64,000 nucleotides of DNA from Micromonospora parathelypteridis (GCF_014201145.1 NZ_JACHDP010000001.1:4712001-4776000), one strand, 5' to 3'. Counted from the stretch's first letter, positions 1 through 9,172 are shown. Program-made: numbers and translations. Notes: generated by a model from the sequence alone, not told the origin.

Positions 1-169
1 TGACCGCACTCAGATCGAGGGTGATCCGCTTGGCGGGCTCGCGGAGCGCGGTCTGGAGCATCGTGTCGGCGGTCGCCATGTCCACCTCGCCGGCCACCAG
101 CACCTGGAGGTGGTCGCCGTCGATCTCCGCGCTGGCAGAGAAGACGGGCGGTGCTCCCCCTTGATCCAC
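1..169 (-). CDS. STAS-domain protein (anti-sigma factor antagonist type), N-terminal part
   Basis: Leftward gene that leaves the window at position 1, so only the first 56 residues are visible. The start is a GTG at 169, followed by a short acidic lead-in and then HLQVLVAGEVDMATADT and RITLDLSAV. This is the beta-strand, Gly-Glu-Val-Asp, helix, Leu-Asp-Leu pattern of STAS domains in SpoIIAA/RsbV-type anti-anti-sigma factors. Such proteins bind an anti-sigma kinase and are controlled by phosphorylation of a Ser/Thr that would lie past the window edge. CATGGT, 6 nt before the GTG, could be a weak -10. The family call is fairly firm; the partner is unknown. Confidence 0.7.
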   Translation of the reverse strand, partial: MDQGGAPPVFSASAEIDGDHLQVLVAGEVDMATADTMLQTALREPAKRITLDLSAV

Positions 170-252
170 GCTGACACCATGGCACAGCCGACCTGGCAGG
201 GCAACAACCCCTCCGGAGCGCCCGTGGCGCGGGTCACCAGCGGCCCCGGCGA

Positions 253-258
253 TAGGCT
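253..258 (+). promoter_or_regulatory. -10 hexamer of a probable leaderless promoter for map
   Basis: TAGGCT ends 6 nt before the map ATG, with no purine-rich ribosome binding site between them. That spacing puts the transcription start at or next to the start codon. Confidence 0.5.
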
Positions 259-264
259 TGCGGC

Positions 265-1122
265 ATGACCGTCCGTCCGCCGCTGACACCAGGCGCGCTC
301 ACCCCGATGCGACCGGTGCCACCCCAGATCGCCCGACCGGAGTACGTGGGCAAGAAGCGCCCGCAGGAGTGGCGCGGCTCGCACGTGCAGACGCCGGAGA
401 CCATCGAGAAGATGCGGCTCGCCAGCCGACTCGCCGCCCAGGCGACCCAGCTCGCCGGCGAGCACTGCAAGCCCGGCGTGACCACCGACGAGATCGACAA
501 GGTGGTGCACGAGTTCCTCTGCGACCACGGCGCGTACCCGTCGACGCTGGGCTACAAGGGCTTCCCGAAGTCCTGCTGCACCAGCCTCAACGAGGTCGTC
601 TGCCACGGCATCCCGGACTCCACCGTCCTGGCCGACGGCGACATCATCAACGTCGACGTGACCGCGTACATCGGCGGGGTGCACGGTGACACCGATGCCA
701 CCTTCTGCGTCGGCGAGGTCAGCGAGGAGGCCCGGCTGCTGGTCGAGCGGACCCACGAGGCCATGATGCGCGGCATCCGCGCGGTCGCCCCGGGTCGGCA
801 GATCAACGTGGTGGGCCGGGTCATCGAGTCGTACGCCAAGCGGTTCGGCTACGGCGTGGTCCGCGACTTCACCGGCCACGGCATCGGCGAGGCCTTCCAC
901 AGCGGGCTCTACGTGCCGCACTACGACAGCCCGCGCCCTACGGACGTCATGGAGCCGGGGATGACGTTCACCATCGAGCCGATGATCACGCTCGGCACCT
1001 ACCAGTACGACATGTGGGACGACGGGTGGACCGTGGTCACCAAGGACCGGAAGTGGACAGCTCAGTTCGAGCACACCATCGTGGTGACCGACGACGGTCA
1101 CGAAATCCTGACCCTGCCGTGA
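265..1122 (+). CDS. map: Type I methionine aminopeptidase
   Basis: Removes the initiator methionine from nascent proteins; a cytosolic di-metal enzyme. The 285-residue protein has the complete ligand set: His114 (CHGIPD), Asp131 and Asp142, His205 in GHGIGE, Glu238 in TIEPM and Glu269 in QFEHT. A roughly 40-residue Pro-rich N-terminal extension precedes the pita-bread fold, as in the longer actinobacterial MetAP1c (MapB) type. The ATG at 265 is preceded by a TAGGCT -10 at leaderless spacing and no ribosome binding site. The last four bases overlap the GTG of the next gene, so the two are probably translationally coupled. Confidence 0.95.
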   Translation: MTVRPPLTPGALTPMRPVPPQIARPEYVGKKRPQEWRGSHVQTPETIEKMRLASRLAAQATQLAGEHCKPGVTTDEIDKVVHEFLCDHGAYPSTLGYKGFPKSCCTSLNEVVCHGIPDSTVLADGDIINVDVTAYIGGVHGDTDATFCVGEVSEEARLLVERTHEAMMRGIRAVAPGRQINVVGRVIESYAKRFGYGVVRDFTGHGIGEAFHSGLYVPHYDSPRPTDVMEPGMTFTIEPMITLGTYQYDMWDDGWTVVTKDRKWTAQFEHTIVVTDDGHEILTLP

Positions 1123-1832
1123 CCGACACCCCGGCCGCGCTGCGCGAGGCGCACCACGCGGACGTCTCCGGCGGATGGCTGCGCCCGGCCGTCTTCGGCG
1201 CGATGGACGGACTGGTCACCAACATCGCCCTGATCGCCGGTGTCGGTGGCGGCGGGGTGTCGCCGCACAGCATCGTGCTCACCGGCTCGGCCGGCCTGGT
1301 GGCCGGTGCGATCTCGATGGGGCTCGGCGAGTACACCAGCGTGCGCTCCGCCAACGAACAGGTCGCCGCCGAGGTGGCCAAGGAGCGACGGGAGCTGGAG
1401 CGGCACCCCGAGGCGGAGGCCCGGGAGCTGGCCGACGCCTGGGTGGCGCGAGGCCTTCCGCGGGACCTCGCCACCCAGGTCGCGGAGGCGGTGCGGCGCG
1501 ACCCGGAGGAGGCGCTGCGGGTGCACGTCCGCGAGGAGTTGGGCGTCGACCCCGACGACCAGCCCAGCCCCTGGGCAGCGGCGATCTCGTCGTTCCTGTT
1601 CTTCTCGGTGGGCGCGTTGGTCCCGCTGCTGACGTACCTGTTCGGCGCCACCGAGCTGTGGCTGGCACTCGCCGTCGGCGGGCTCGGCCTGTTCGCCGCC
1701 GGTGCGGTGGTCGCCCGCTTCACCCGGCGGCCCTGGTGGACCAGCGGGCTGCGTCAGCTGCTGCTGGGCGCGGCTGCGGCCGGGGCCACCTACCTGATCG
1801 GCTCGCTGATCGGCGTACAGGGCGGGCTGTGA
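1119..1832 (+). CDS. VIT1/CCC1 family membrane protein (putative Fe/Mn transporter)
   Basis: The 237-residue protein starts at a GTG overlapping the map stop codon (GTGA). It opens with [17 protein letters not shown] and a second membrane helix ending [14 protein letters not shown], both typical of the CCC1/VIT1 fold. A charged cytosolic stretch of about 85 residues rich in Glu and Arg follows, then three more membrane segments (about residues 150-235). In plant and yeast homologues this fold moves Fe2+ or Mn2+ out of the cytosol, and the Glu-rich loop binds metal. The substrate here is not shown by sequence. Pairing with the metal-dependent Map is suggestive only. Confidence 0.85.
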   Translation: MTDTPAALREAHHADVSGGWLRPAVFGAMDGLVTNIALIAGVGGGGVSPHSIVLTGSAGLVAGAISMGLGEYTSVRSANEQVAAEVAKERRELERHPEAEARELADAWVARGLPRDLATQVAEAVRRDPEEALRVHVREELGVDPDDQPSPWAAAISSFLFFSVGALVPLLTYLFGATELWLALAVGGLGLFAAGAVVARFTRRPWWTSGLRQLLLGAAAAGATYLIGSLIGVQGGL

Positions 1833-1838
1833 CACCGC

Positions 1839-2576
1839 TCAAGCGGTGAGCAGTTCGTCGACAGTGCCGTCGACCGCCCGACCGCGGGCGGCCAACTCCT
1901 CGGCCTGCCGACCCAGCACCACACCCACCTCGGTCATGTCCGCGCCGGCCAACCCGGTGCGCCGTACCGCGTCCCCCGGGTCACGGAAGTACGTCCGGCT
2001 CAGCAGGCCGGACACCGTGGCCGCCGCCAGCCGAGCCTCACCGAGCATCAGCAGGGCCTGGTCGGTCTCGTACCACTCGGCGAGCCGGGCGGCCCGCGCG
2101 TGCGCCGCGCTGCCCCGATACCAGGCCTGCCGGGCCGCGGTGCTGAACTCCGCCGGCCGGGCCCGGGCCAGCCGGCCGAGATGCTCGTCGCGCAGCGTCC
2201 GCAACCAGCCGGTCGGGTCGTGCAACGCCTGGGTGGTGACGTACCGGTCGGCGGTCAGCGGCCACAGCGGGGAGAGCACCCGGGCCTGCGCCAGGTAGTC
2301 CTCGGCGGAGGCCACGGTCAGATCGACAAGCACCCCGTCCACCCGCCGGGTCGCCGGTCGCGGGCCGGAACCGGGCCGGTAGGTGACCACCAGCAAACCC
2401 GCCTCGCTGTCCCCACCGCCGTCATCGTCGCCGTGGGCCAGCGGTCCATGCACCGCGACCGCGAGCACATCGGCCGGGAAACGCCGCTGAACCGCCTCGG
2501 CGACCCGTTCCGCGACCATCCACCGTGGATCGTCGAAACCCCGGCCGACGCCGGTCTCTCCGCTGCTCGCGCTCAT
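1839..2576 (-). CDS. Nucleotidyltransferase of the kanamycin nucleotidyltransferase (KNTase) type
   Basis: The 245-residue protein has a Pol-beta-like nucleotidyltransferase core near residues 40-75. The motif HGPLAHGDDDGGGDSEAGLL resembles the Gly-Ser...Asp-x-Glu signature of kanamycin-type enzymes, with Asp56 and Glu58 as the likely metal-binding DxE pair. A further acidic position lies in VDLTVAS. The Ser of the usual GS motif is Pro and the region is unusually Asp/Gly rich. A helical second half (about 130-245) fits the KNTase C-terminal domain. The substrate is unknown. It lies 30 bp downstream of the preceding leftward gene and converges on the VIT1-type gene with 6 bp between stops. 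Confidence 0.6.
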   Translation of the reverse strand: MSASSGETGVGRGFDDPRWMVAERVAEAVQRRFPADVLAVAVHGPLAHGDDDGGGDSEAGLLVVTYRPGSGPRPATRRVDGVLVDLTVASAEDYLAQARVLSPLWPLTADRYVTTQALHDPTGWLRTLRDEHLGRLARARPAEFSTAARQAWYRGSAAHARAARLAEWYETDQALLMLGEARLAAATVSGLLSRTYFRDPGDAVRRTGLAGADMTEVGVVLGRQAEELAARGRAVDGTVDELLTA

Positions 2577-2606
2577 CGGAATGCCTTTGTTCGCGGTCCG
2601 GTCAGC

Positions 2607-3107
2607 CTAGCCAGCTGACGGCGGACCGGCCGGCGCGCCGCGCCCGGTCGGCACGAGCCGGAAGATGCGGATCTCCCGGCCGCCGGCCCGCTGCACGTAC
2701 GTGCGGTACGCGGGCCACTCGGTGACCAGCAGCTGCCACAGCCGGTCGCGTTCGGTGCCGGTGGCCGGCTCGGCCCGCACCGGGACCCGCCGACCCTTGA
2801 CGTGCACCTCCGCGGCGGGATCGGCGAGCAGGTTCATCGCCCACCCGGGGTGCTGGGTCTGTCCCCAGTTGGAGCCGATCACCACGTACGCGTCGTCGTC
2901 GGGCACGTAGAGCAGCGGGTTGCTGCGTGGCTTGCCGGAGCGGCGGCCGGTCGTGGTGATCACCAGGGACGGGATGAGGCCGAGCGCGACCACCCGGCCC
3001 CGGGTGAGTCGACCGACCACCCGGTCGGCGGGGACCAGCAGACGTGCGGCGGCGCCGAACCAGCGATGATGACCGACTCGACGGGTGAGGGTTCCCAGCA
3101 CTGACAC
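2607..3107 (-). CDS. Deazaflavin (F420)-dependent nitroreductase family protein
   Basis: The 166-residue protein has the Ddn/FDOR split-barrel signature: TTGRRSGKPRSNPLLYV near residues 52-68, SNWGQTQHPGWAMNLLADP near 79-97, and the closing WPAYRTYVQRAGGREIRIFRL. These are the F420-binding elements of the deazaflavin-dependent oxidoreductases common in mycobacteria and other actinobacteria, which reduce varied electron-poor substrates with F420H2. The substrate cannot be inferred. It sits in a leftward run below the FtsX permease, separated from it by 84 bp that include a small CCCCC-GTA-GGGGG hairpin. Confidence 0.85.
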   Translation of the reverse strand: MSVLGTLTRRVGHHRWFGAAARLLVPADRVVGRLTRGRVVALGLIPSLVITTTGRRSGKPRSNPLLYVPDDDAYVVIGSNWGQTQHPGWAMNLLADPAAEVHVKGRRVPVRAEPATGTERDRLWQLLVTEWPAYRTYVQRAGGREIRIFRLVPTGRGAPAGPPSAG

Positions 3108-3191
3108 GCGGATCAGTGTGGCGGCTGCCGGGCCCCGGCGACACCCCCGTAGGGGGACCTGATCGCCGACCGGCCGGCCACGGCACCGACG

Positions 3192-5987
3192 TCAGTCGAG
3201 CTGCCGTTCGATCGGCAGCCGGGCGCGGGTGAACAGGCCCGCCCCGAGCATCGACACCACCGGCACCAGCACCAGGACCCCGAGCGCGGGCCACGGCACC
3301 AGGTACGGGTACGGATCGGGTACCGGCCAGCTCGTCGCGTACTGCCGGTTGGCCGAGAACAGGACGATCGCGGCGGTGCCCAGCCCGGCCACGATGCCGA
3401 GCACCGAACCCAGTCCAGCGATGACCCCGGCCTGGCAGATCACCAGCATCCGGCGTACCGCCGGTGCCGCGCCGACGGCCGCCAGGGTGGTCAGCTCGGC
3501 ACGTCCCTCGGCGGCGGCGAGCGCGGTGGCGATTCCGGCCGCACCCATCGTGATCACCCCGGCGGCTGCCGCGAGCAGCAGGAGCAGCGGCGAGATGTCG
3601 CGAGGGCCACCGCCGTACTCCACGCTCACCGAGAACGTGCCGAAGTTCCGCAACGCGTCGGTGAACCGATCCTGCCGGTGCCGGTCCGGCGGGGTCGAGG
3701 TGCCGATCACCCAACCGGCCGGTGACCAGCTCAGGCCGAGCTGCCGGGCCGCGGACGGTGAGAGCAGCAGTTGGGGCTGGCCGATCGGCGTCGGCAGCGC
3801 GTACCCGGGGAGGTCGGCGGAGGCGGTCGGCCGGTCCGTCCCGGAATCCACCTCGTTCACCCGTACGGTCACCAGGCCGTCGTGCAGGTAGCGCGGATCG
3901 GTCACCACCACGCCCCCGGCGCGCAGCACCGCCGTGGCGGCGGCGGTGGCGGCCGGGTCCGCGCCGGTGAGCAGTGGCAGCGCCCTCCCGTCGTCCACCC
4001 CGGTCTGCACGTAGCCGCCGTACTGGTCCGTCCCGGGGATCCGGCAGCGCGGGTCGGCTCGAGCCTGCCGACGGTCCGCCGCGGAGAGGTTGTCCCCCGG
4101 CTGCCAGGGGCAGGTCTGCTCCGGCGGAAGCGCCGGCGCGATGTCGCAGTAGCCCGTGCCGGGTGGCGCGCAGCCGACCGTTTGCAGCGGGGCGATCGCG
4201 TCGGTACCCAACTGGTCCCGGGCCGCGCTGGCGACCTGGGCCAGCGTGGGCTGCCGAGCCGCATCGTGGGGGTAGACCAGCACATGGCCCGCCGGCAGCA
4301 TCGGCCGGTAGGCGCGCGCGTCGCGGGCTCCGTCGCTGGCCAGGTACCCGCCGAGCGCGACACTGCTGGCGACGGCGGCCATCACGGCGCAGATGGCGGG
4401 CGCGGCGGATGCCCGGTTGCGGCTGGCATCGCGCAACGCGATTCGCGGCGCCAACGGCAACACCCGGCCGAGCCGGGCGAGTGCGCCGATCAGCGTGGGC
4501 GTGCAGCACACCAGGCCCAACTCGCCGAGGATCAGGCCGGTGAGGATCACCGCCGGGGAGGTGCGGGCGGCCCCGAACGCCGCCAAACCCGCCCCGCCGG
4601 CCACCAGCGACAGCCCGAAGGCCAGCCACCGGATCCGGGACACGGGTGGAGTGCGTCGACCGGCGAGCCCGGCGCTCACGTCCTGCCGTGCGGCGGTCCA
4701 GGCCGGTGCCAGCGCGGCGAGCACCCCGGTCAGCACCGCGACCCCGCCGAGCAGCACCAGCGCGGTCGGCCAGCAGCGGTACCCACCGAAGCGGGCGCCG
4801 AAGACGTACTGCTCCACCAGCGGACGACCGACGAACGCCGCGGCGACGCCGACCAGCAGGCCGGCGGCGGCGCCCAGCACACCCAGCACCACACCGTCCG
4901 CCAGCACGACCCGACGAAGCTGGGCGGCGTCCCCGCCGGCCACCGCGACGAGCGCCAGGTCCCGGCGTCGGCGACGGACGCCGACTGCGAAGGCCGGCCC
5001 GACCAGCAGCACGACCTCCAACAGGCCGAGGCCGGCGATCAACACGCCGGTGCTCAGGTCGTTGGTGTCGCTCGGGCCGATGGAACCGAGCCACATCCGC
5101 GTCCGCTCGGTCGTCGAGCCCGCCGTCGAGCCGGCCGGCGGGCGTGCGGCCACCACCACCCCCCGGTCGTTGAGTCGGGACACCAGTGCGGCATCGACGG
5201 TGCCGGGCACGTCCGCCAGCCAGGTGCTCTCCGGCCCGGGACCGGCCCGTGGCGCGGCCCCCGGGTGCAGGGCCACCACCGTGCCGAGATCGTCGGGGAA
5301 CTCGACCACCCCGACCACGGTGTACGCCCTGCTCCCGTCCGCGAGGGCCACGGCGTGACCGAGTCGCAGGTCCAGGCGGCGTAGCGCCGCGGGGCTCACC
5401 GCGACCTCGCCCGGTTGTCGTGGTGCCCGGCCGGCCCGGAACCGCACCAGTCCGCGGGCCAACGGGTCGGTGAGGTCCAGCACCCGCCCTTCCACGTCCT
5501 CGTCGCGGTGCGGGCCCCGCAGCGTCAACGGGATTCGGGTGCGAACCTCGGTGACCCGGCTGCCCGGCCCGAGCAGCGCGGTCACCTGGGCGGCGGTGGC
5601 TGGGGCGGTGGGTTGCCGCTCTGCCTCCCGCGTGTACCAGCCCTCGCCCCACTCGTCCTGTCCCACCGGGCTGTCGGCGACCCAGCGCAGTTCGGCGTCG
5701 GCCACCCCGAGGCGGCGGTCCATGCGTTCCTGCGGGGTCAGCTCGGCCATGTCGTAGCTGGCCGCCAGGAAGGCCAACGCGGCCACCGGCAGGGCGATCA
5801 TCGCGAGCACCAGGGCGGTTCGTCGCTTGGCCCGGCGGGACTCCCGCCGGGCGATCCGCAACGCGGCCCGCCAGGAGCCGGTCAGCTCGGCGATCCGCCG
5901 CCGGCCGACACGGCCGGGTGACGCGATCGGCCGCGCCGCGGGGGTGTCGACCCGGCCAGGGGCCCGCATCGTACGGCGGGTGGTCAC
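3192..5987 (-). CDS. FtsX-like ABC transporter permease, 931 aa
   Basis: Membrane subunit of an ABC exporter or mechanotransmission complex. The layout is that of a duplicated FtsX/MacB-type permease: one helix near residues 55-77, a large extracytoplasmic domain, a middle bundle of helices (about 310-510), a second external domain, and three or four C-terminal helices (about 795-925). The second external domain carries Cys residues that could form disulfides. It starts with a GTG whose first bases overlap the ATPase stop codon (GTGA), so the pair is translationally coupled. No drug or lipid specificity can be read from the sequence. Confidence 0.9.
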   Translation of the reverse strand: MTTRRTMRAPGRVDTPAARPIASPGRVGRRRIAELTGSWRAALRIARRESRRAKRRTALVLAMIALPVAALAFLAASYDMAELTPQERMDRRLGVADAELRWVADSPVGQDEWGEGWYTREAERQPTAPATAAQVTALLGPGSRVTEVRTRIPLTLRGPHRDEDVEGRVLDLTDPLARGLVRFRAGRAPRQPGEVAVSPAALRRLDLRLGHAVALADGSRAYTVVGVVEFPDDLGTVVALHPGAAPRAGPGPESTWLADVPGTVDAALVSRLNDRGVVVAARPPAGSTAGSTTERTRMWLGSIGPSDTNDLSTGVLIAGLGLLEVVLLVGPAFAVGVRRRRRDLALVAVAGGDAAQLRRVVLADGVVLGVLGAAAGLLVGVAAAFVGRPLVEQYVFGARFGGYRCWPTALVLLGGVAVLTGVLAALAPAWTAARQDVSAGLAGRRTPPVSRIRWLAFGLSLVAGGAGLAAFGAARTSPAVILTGLILGELGLVCCTPTLIGALARLGRVLPLAPRIALRDASRNRASAAPAICAVMAAVASSVALGGYLASDGARDARAYRPMLPAGHVLVYPHDAARQPTLAQVASAARDQLGTDAIAPLQTVGCAPPGTGYCDIAPALPPEQTCPWQPGDNLSAADRRQARADPRCRIPGTDQYGGYVQTGVDDGRALPLLTGADPAATAAATAVLRAGGVVVTDPRYLHDGLVTVRVNEVDSGTDRPTASADLPGYALPTPIGQPQLLLSPSAARQLGLSWSPAGWVIGTSTPPDRHRQDRFTDALRNFGTFSVSVEYGGGPRDISPLLLLLAAAAGVITMGAAGIATALAAAEGRAELTTLAAVGAAPAVRRMLVICQAGVIAGLGSVLGIVAGLGTAAIVLFSANRQYATSWPVPDPYPYLVPWPALGVLVLVPVVSMLGAGLFTRARLPIERQLD

Positions 5988-6718
5988 CGCTCGCTGCCGG
6001 ACAGCAGCTGCTCGACGCTGCCCAGGGGTGCCGTCGTGTCGACCAGCACGCCGTCGCGGAGGAACACCACCCGGTCGGCCCAGCCGGCATGTCGTGCCTC
6101 GTGGGTGACCAGCACCCCGGCGGCACCCGCGTCGATCCGGCGGCGCAGGAGGTGCAGCACCGCCTCGCCGGTCTGCGAGTCCAGTGCCCCGGTGGGCTCG
6201 TCGGCGAGCACCAGCCGACGCTCGCCAACCAGCGCGCGGGCGATGGCCACCCGCTGCTGCTGCCCACCGGAGAGCTGGTCGGGGAAGCGGTCACCCAGTG
6301 CGGGCAGGCCCACCTCGGTGAGCGCGGCCATGGCCAGCGCCCGGGCCCGGCGTCCGCTGGCGCCGTCGAGCTCCAGTGGCAGCGCCACGTTCTCCAGTGC
6401 GCTGAGGCTGCCCAGCAGGTTGAGTTGCTGGAAGATGTAGCCGATCCGCCGCCGGCGCAGCTGGGCCAGCCCGCGACGGTCCAGGTCCCCCAGCGGTTGC
6501 CCCTCGACCCGGACCTCGCCGCCGGTTGGGCGGTCCAGCCCACCGGCGAGGGCCAGCAACGTCGACTTGCCGGAGCCGGACGGACCCATCACGGCGACCA
6601 ACTCGCCGGGCCGAACGACCAGGCTGATGCCGCGCAACGCCTGCACCGCCGCCGGTCCGGCCCCGTGGGTGCGGTGGACGGCGCGTAGCTCCAGCACCGC
6701 GTCGTCCGATCCGCTCAC
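5984..6718 (-). CDS. ABC transporter ATP-binding protein (LolD/MacB type)
   Basis: The 244-residue ATPase has Walker A GPSGSGKST (residues 45-53), a Q-loop in GYIFQQLNLL, signature LSGGQQQR, Walker B LVLADEPTG and the H-loop in LVTHEARHA. It energises the adjoining FtsX-type permease. The GTG at 6718 is chosen over an in-frame ATG at 6742 because AGGAGG lies 7 nt before the GTG, the ATG has no ribosome binding site, and the GTG overlaps the PadR stop codon. The order padR-ATPase-permease with overlapping ends forms one regulated operon. Confidence 0.93.
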   Translation of the reverse strand: MSGSDDAVLELRAVHRTHGAGPAAVQALRGISLVVRPGELVAVMGPSGSGKSTLLALAGGLDRPTGGEVRVEGQPLGDLDRRGLAQLRRRRIGYIFQQLNLLGSLSALENVALPLELDGASGRRARALAMAALTEVGLPALGDRFPDQLSGGQQQRVAIARALVGERRLVLADEPTGALDSQTGEAVLHLLRRRIDAGAAGVLVTHEARHAGWADRVVFLRDGVLVDTTAPLGSVEQLLSGSER

Positions 6719-7317
6719 CGTCGTGCCTCCTCGCCGGCCCATCGCGCCGCGTCGCGTGCGTCGGCGTCACCCGGGAGGGGAGCGGAAGGCGCCGGGCCGG
6801 TGGGCTGGTGCCGGACCAGACTTGTCTCGCAGTGGTCCAGCCAGCGCACCTCAGCCTCGGCCTGGAACACCATCGAGTCCAGCACCAGGCGCCAGGGGAG
6901 GTCCTCCGGTCGCTCGCTGCCGTACTTCAACCGGGTCAGCTCCTGCAGAGCCCGGATCGTCGCGCTGCGCTGGGCCTGCACCACCGCGCGGACGTCCACC
7001 CCCGGGGTGGTCAACGCCAACGCCAGCTTGATCGCCAGCTCGTCGCGGGGCCGGTCGGTACGGCTGACCGGGGTGGTGAACCACAGCGCCAGATCCGCCC
7101 GCCCGGCGTCGGTGATCTCGTACGGGCGCTGCCCGGCCTCGCTCTCCGGCAGCGGGCGCACCAGACCGTCCCGTTCCAACCGGGACAACGTGGTGTAGAC
7201 CTGCCCGATGTTCAGCGGCCAGGTCGAGCCGGTCGACTCCTCGAACGCGGCCCGCAGCTGGTAGCCGTACATCTGGCCCCGTTCGAGCAGGGCGAGCAAC
7301 CCGTGACGGATGGACAT
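6715..7317 (-). CDS. PadR family transcriptional regulator
   Basis: The 200-residue protein has an N-terminal winged helix: HGLLALLERGQMYGYQLRAAF, then IGQVYTTLSRLERDGLV, then a Tyr-Glu-Ile-Thr wing. A C-terminal helical dimerisation region runs from about residue 100 to 175, and the last 25 residues are a Pro/Ala-rich tail. PadR proteins repress adjacent transporter genes and respond to hydrophobic ligands. It is first in the operon with the ATPase and permease, so it probably controls them and itself through the operator at 7327-7349. That operator covers its likely -10 (CATACT, 8 nt before the ATG). There is no clear ribosome binding site. Confidence 0.9.
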   Translation of the reverse strand: MSIRHGLLALLERGQMYGYQLRAAFEESTGSTWPLNIGQVYTTLSRLERDGLVRPLPESEAGQRPYEITDAGRADLALWFTTPVSRTDRPRDELAIKLALALTTPGVDVRAVVQAQRSATIRALQELTRLKYGSERPEDLPWRLVLDSMVFQAEAEVRWLDHCETSLVRHQPTGPAPSAPLPGDADARDAARWAGEEARR

Positions 7318-7326
7318 GGCAACGGA

Positions 7327-7349
7327 GTATGCATACCTGGTATGCGTAC
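7327..7349. promoter_or_regulatory. Putative PadR operator overlapping the padR promoter
   Basis: Two 10-mers, GTATGCATAC (perfect palindrome) and GTATGCGTAC (one mismatch), are spaced by CTG so that their centres are 13 bp apart. They begin 10 bp upstream of the padR start codon. The CATACT hexamer at leaderless spacing for padR lies at the edge of the first repeat. Binding here would block RNA polymerase. AT-containing dyads are typical of PadR sites; the assignment is inferred from position. Confidence 0.55.
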
Positions 7350-7369
7350 CGCAACCGGAGCGGGCCGGT

Positions 7370-7807
7370 TCAGGTCGGTCGACCGGGAAACGGGACAGTC
7401 AGCGGGGCCAGCCCGGCCGTCTTGCGCCACCGGGTGGCCCGTACCGCGTACTCGACCAGGGCAGCCAGGGCCTGGTCCCGGTCGGCGCCGGTGGTGGACG
7501 CCAGAGCTGCCCGCCAGTGCGCGGCCGTGCGCTCCTCCACCTCCGCGGCGAGCCGCAGCGCGCTGGCCCGGTCGGTGACCGGGAACGGCAGCGCGTACCC
7601 CGCGCGGTCCGGCGGCACGACGCCACCGGCCGCACTGAGCTGCACCACCAGCGTGTCGCGCCGACTTCGATGGGCGGCCTCCGCCTGGTGTGCGGCGTCC
7701 CGCGCCGCGCCGGTGAGCCGGACACCGATCCGCCCGTAGGCGTAGATGGCCGCGTACTCGGCGGACAGGGCGGCGGCGAGCGCCTCCCCGGCGGACGGCT
7801 GCCTCAC
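7370..7807 (-). CDS. Ferritin-like domain protein (DUF4439)
   Basis: A 145-residue, almost entirely helical protein with repeated Glu/His positions on helices (LSAEYAAIYAYGRIG, AHQAEAAHRSRRDTL, AAEVEERTAAHWRAAL). This fits the four-helix ferritin-like DUF4439 family of actinobacteria. It may bind a metal pair, but no function is established for the family. It starts with a GTG overlapping the stop of the upstream Tat lipoprotein gene (GTGA), so the two are co-translated. No signal peptide is present. Confidence 0.75.
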   Translation of the reverse strand: MRQPSAGEALAAALSAEYAAIYAYGRIGVRLTGAARDAAHQAEAAHRSRRDTLVVQLSAAGGVVPPDRAGYALPFPVTDRASALRLAAEVEERTAAHWRAALASTTGADRDQALAALVEYAVRATRWRKTAGLAPLTVPFPGRPT

Positions 7808-8328
7808 TTCAGTGCCTCCTGGTGGGTGGCTCGGGCCGCGGCGATCGACCCGAGCAGTGCGGCCCGTTCCGCGGGCGCCGCCGCGCAGGCGACGGTGGCG
7901 GACTGCTGGGCGGTCTTCTCGAGCCTGCGCAGGGCGGCGAGCGCGCTGGCCGGGTCGTTGGCCGGGTCGCTGGGCGGGGCGGCGACCGCCGACGGCAGGG
8001 CGACACCGATCACCCGGGCCAGCTCGGTGGCGTGCGCGGTGTGCGCCTCGGCGATCGGGCTGAGCCGGTCGGCCAGTTCGGGATGCGCGGTGGCGCTCGC
8101 CCGGTACGTGGCGGCCAGCGCGAGGGACTCGTCGACCATCGGCCGTAGCGGGTCCGGTGGTGGCGCTGGTTGATCGTCACGGTCGAAAAGATCACAGCCG
8201 GTCAGCGGCACCGCGGCGCCGCCGAGCGCCAGCAGTGCCCCGGCGCGCAGGATCTTTCGCCGGGATTGTCCGGATGCTTGGTCGCGCTGCGTCGTTCTGC
8301 CGGTCCCCACCGGGCAAGTCAACACCAT
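7804..8328 (-). CDS. Tat-exported lipoprotein with DUF4439-like helical domain
   Basis: The 174-residue protein begins with a basic region containing SRRKILRAG, a hydrophobic core and the lipobox LTGC near residue 40: a twin-arginine signal ending in a lipidation Cys. The mature part is helical ([56 protein letters not shown]) and resembles its cytosolic partner downstream, so the pair looks like two ferritin-like bundles on either side of the membrane. The ATG at 8328 is the most plausible start, but no strong ribosome binding site supports it and a shorter GTG start is possible. Confidence 0.7.
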   Translation of the reverse strand: MVLTCPVGTGRTTQRDQASGQSRRKILRAGALLALGGAAVPLTGCDLFDRDDQPAPPPDPLRPMVDESLALAATYRASATAHPELADRLSPIAEAHTAHATELARVIGVALPSAVAAPPSDPANDPASALAALRRLEKTAQQSATVACAAAPAERAALLGSIAAARATHQEALK

Positions 8329-8391
8329 CCGCGCCGGTGCGGGGGCCACCGACGTCGGTGCGCCGCCCGGTCCGCCGCCGGGCAGGCGCGT

Positions 8392-8397
8392 TACGCT
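8392..8397 (+). promoter_or_regulatory. Possible -10 for the rimP-nusA transcript
   Basis: TACGCT lies about 85 nt upstream of the rimP start in the divergent gap between the lipoprotein gene and rimP. No good -35 is visible. It would give a leader of about 80 nt. Confidence 0.35.
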
Positions 8398-8482
8398 CTG
8401 CGCAGCCACCGGCGCGTCCGCTCCGGTGGCGTGCCGGCATGGCGGGACGACCGATCGCCGTCGACCAGGGAGAGGTGCGGAG

Positions 8483-9172
8483 ATGACGCAGCGTGGCCGT
8501 GCCACCAGGTCGACAGGTCGACCCCGCGATAGCGCGGGCCCCCGCGGCGGCGACCTCGCCGCGCGGCGTGCCCGGCTGCGGACCGTGATCGAGCCCGTGG
8601 TCAACGACGCCGGCTACGACCTGGAGGACCTGTCGGTCTCTCGGGCCGGCCGACGGCACGTGGTGCGGGTGCTGGTGGACGCCGACGGCGGGATCGACCT
8701 GGACGCCGTCGCGGACGTCTCCCGCGCGGTGTCGACCGCGTTGGACGCCGCGGAGGAGACCGGTGGCGACATCGTCGCCGGGGAATACCAGCTCGAGGTC
8801 AGCTCGCCGGGCGTCGACCGGCCACTCACCCTGCCCCGCCACTGGCGGCGCAACGTGAGCCGGCTGGTCAAGGTCACTGTCCGGGGCGCGGCCGCGCTGC
8901 CCGGCCAGCGGGGCGAGCAGCCCGCCGGTGACCGCCAGCTGACCGGCCGGGTGATCGCGGCCGACGACGAGGGTGTGCAGCTGGAGACCGAGAGCGGCCG
9001 TGCTTCCTGGGCGTACGCCCAGCTCGGCCCGGGCCGCGTGCAGGTCGAGTTCACCCGGCTCGCCGAGCTCGGCGAGCCGGACGAAGAGTTCGACGACGCG
9101 GAAGACTCAGACGAGATCGACGATTCAGACGACATCGACGACGAAGATGATGTGGAGGACGAGGAGAGGTGA
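8483..9172 (+). CDS. rimP: Ribosome maturation factor RimP
   Basis: Assists assembly of the 30S subunit. The 229-residue protein has the N-terminal RimP domain ([55 protein letters not shown]) and the C-terminal SH3-like domain ([15 protein letters not shown]). It ends in about 35 residues made almost entirely of Asp and Glu, an acidic tail longer than in enterobacterial RimP. The ATG at 8483 is preceded by a GGGAGAGG ribosome binding site. The nusA GTG overlaps its stop codon. Confidence 0.95.
   Translation: MTQRGRATRSTGRPRDSAGPRGGDLAARRARLRTVIEPVVNDAGYDLEDLSVSRAGRRHVVRVLVDADGGIDLDAVADVSRAVSTALDAAEETGGDIVAGEYQLEVSSPGVDRPLTLPRHWRRNVSRLVKVTVRGAAALPGQRGEQPAGDRQLTGRVIAADDEGVQLETESGRASWAYAQLGPGRVQVEFTRLAELGEPDEEFDDAEDSDEIDDSDDIDDEDDVEDEER

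Noticed and set aside
2602..6543. A 1313-codon open frame on the minus strand
   Set aside because: It crosses three well-supported genes (the F420-type oxidoreductase, FtsX permease and ABC ATPase) in another frame and reads as Arg/Pro/Gly-rich low complexity, a normal shadow in high-GC DNA.
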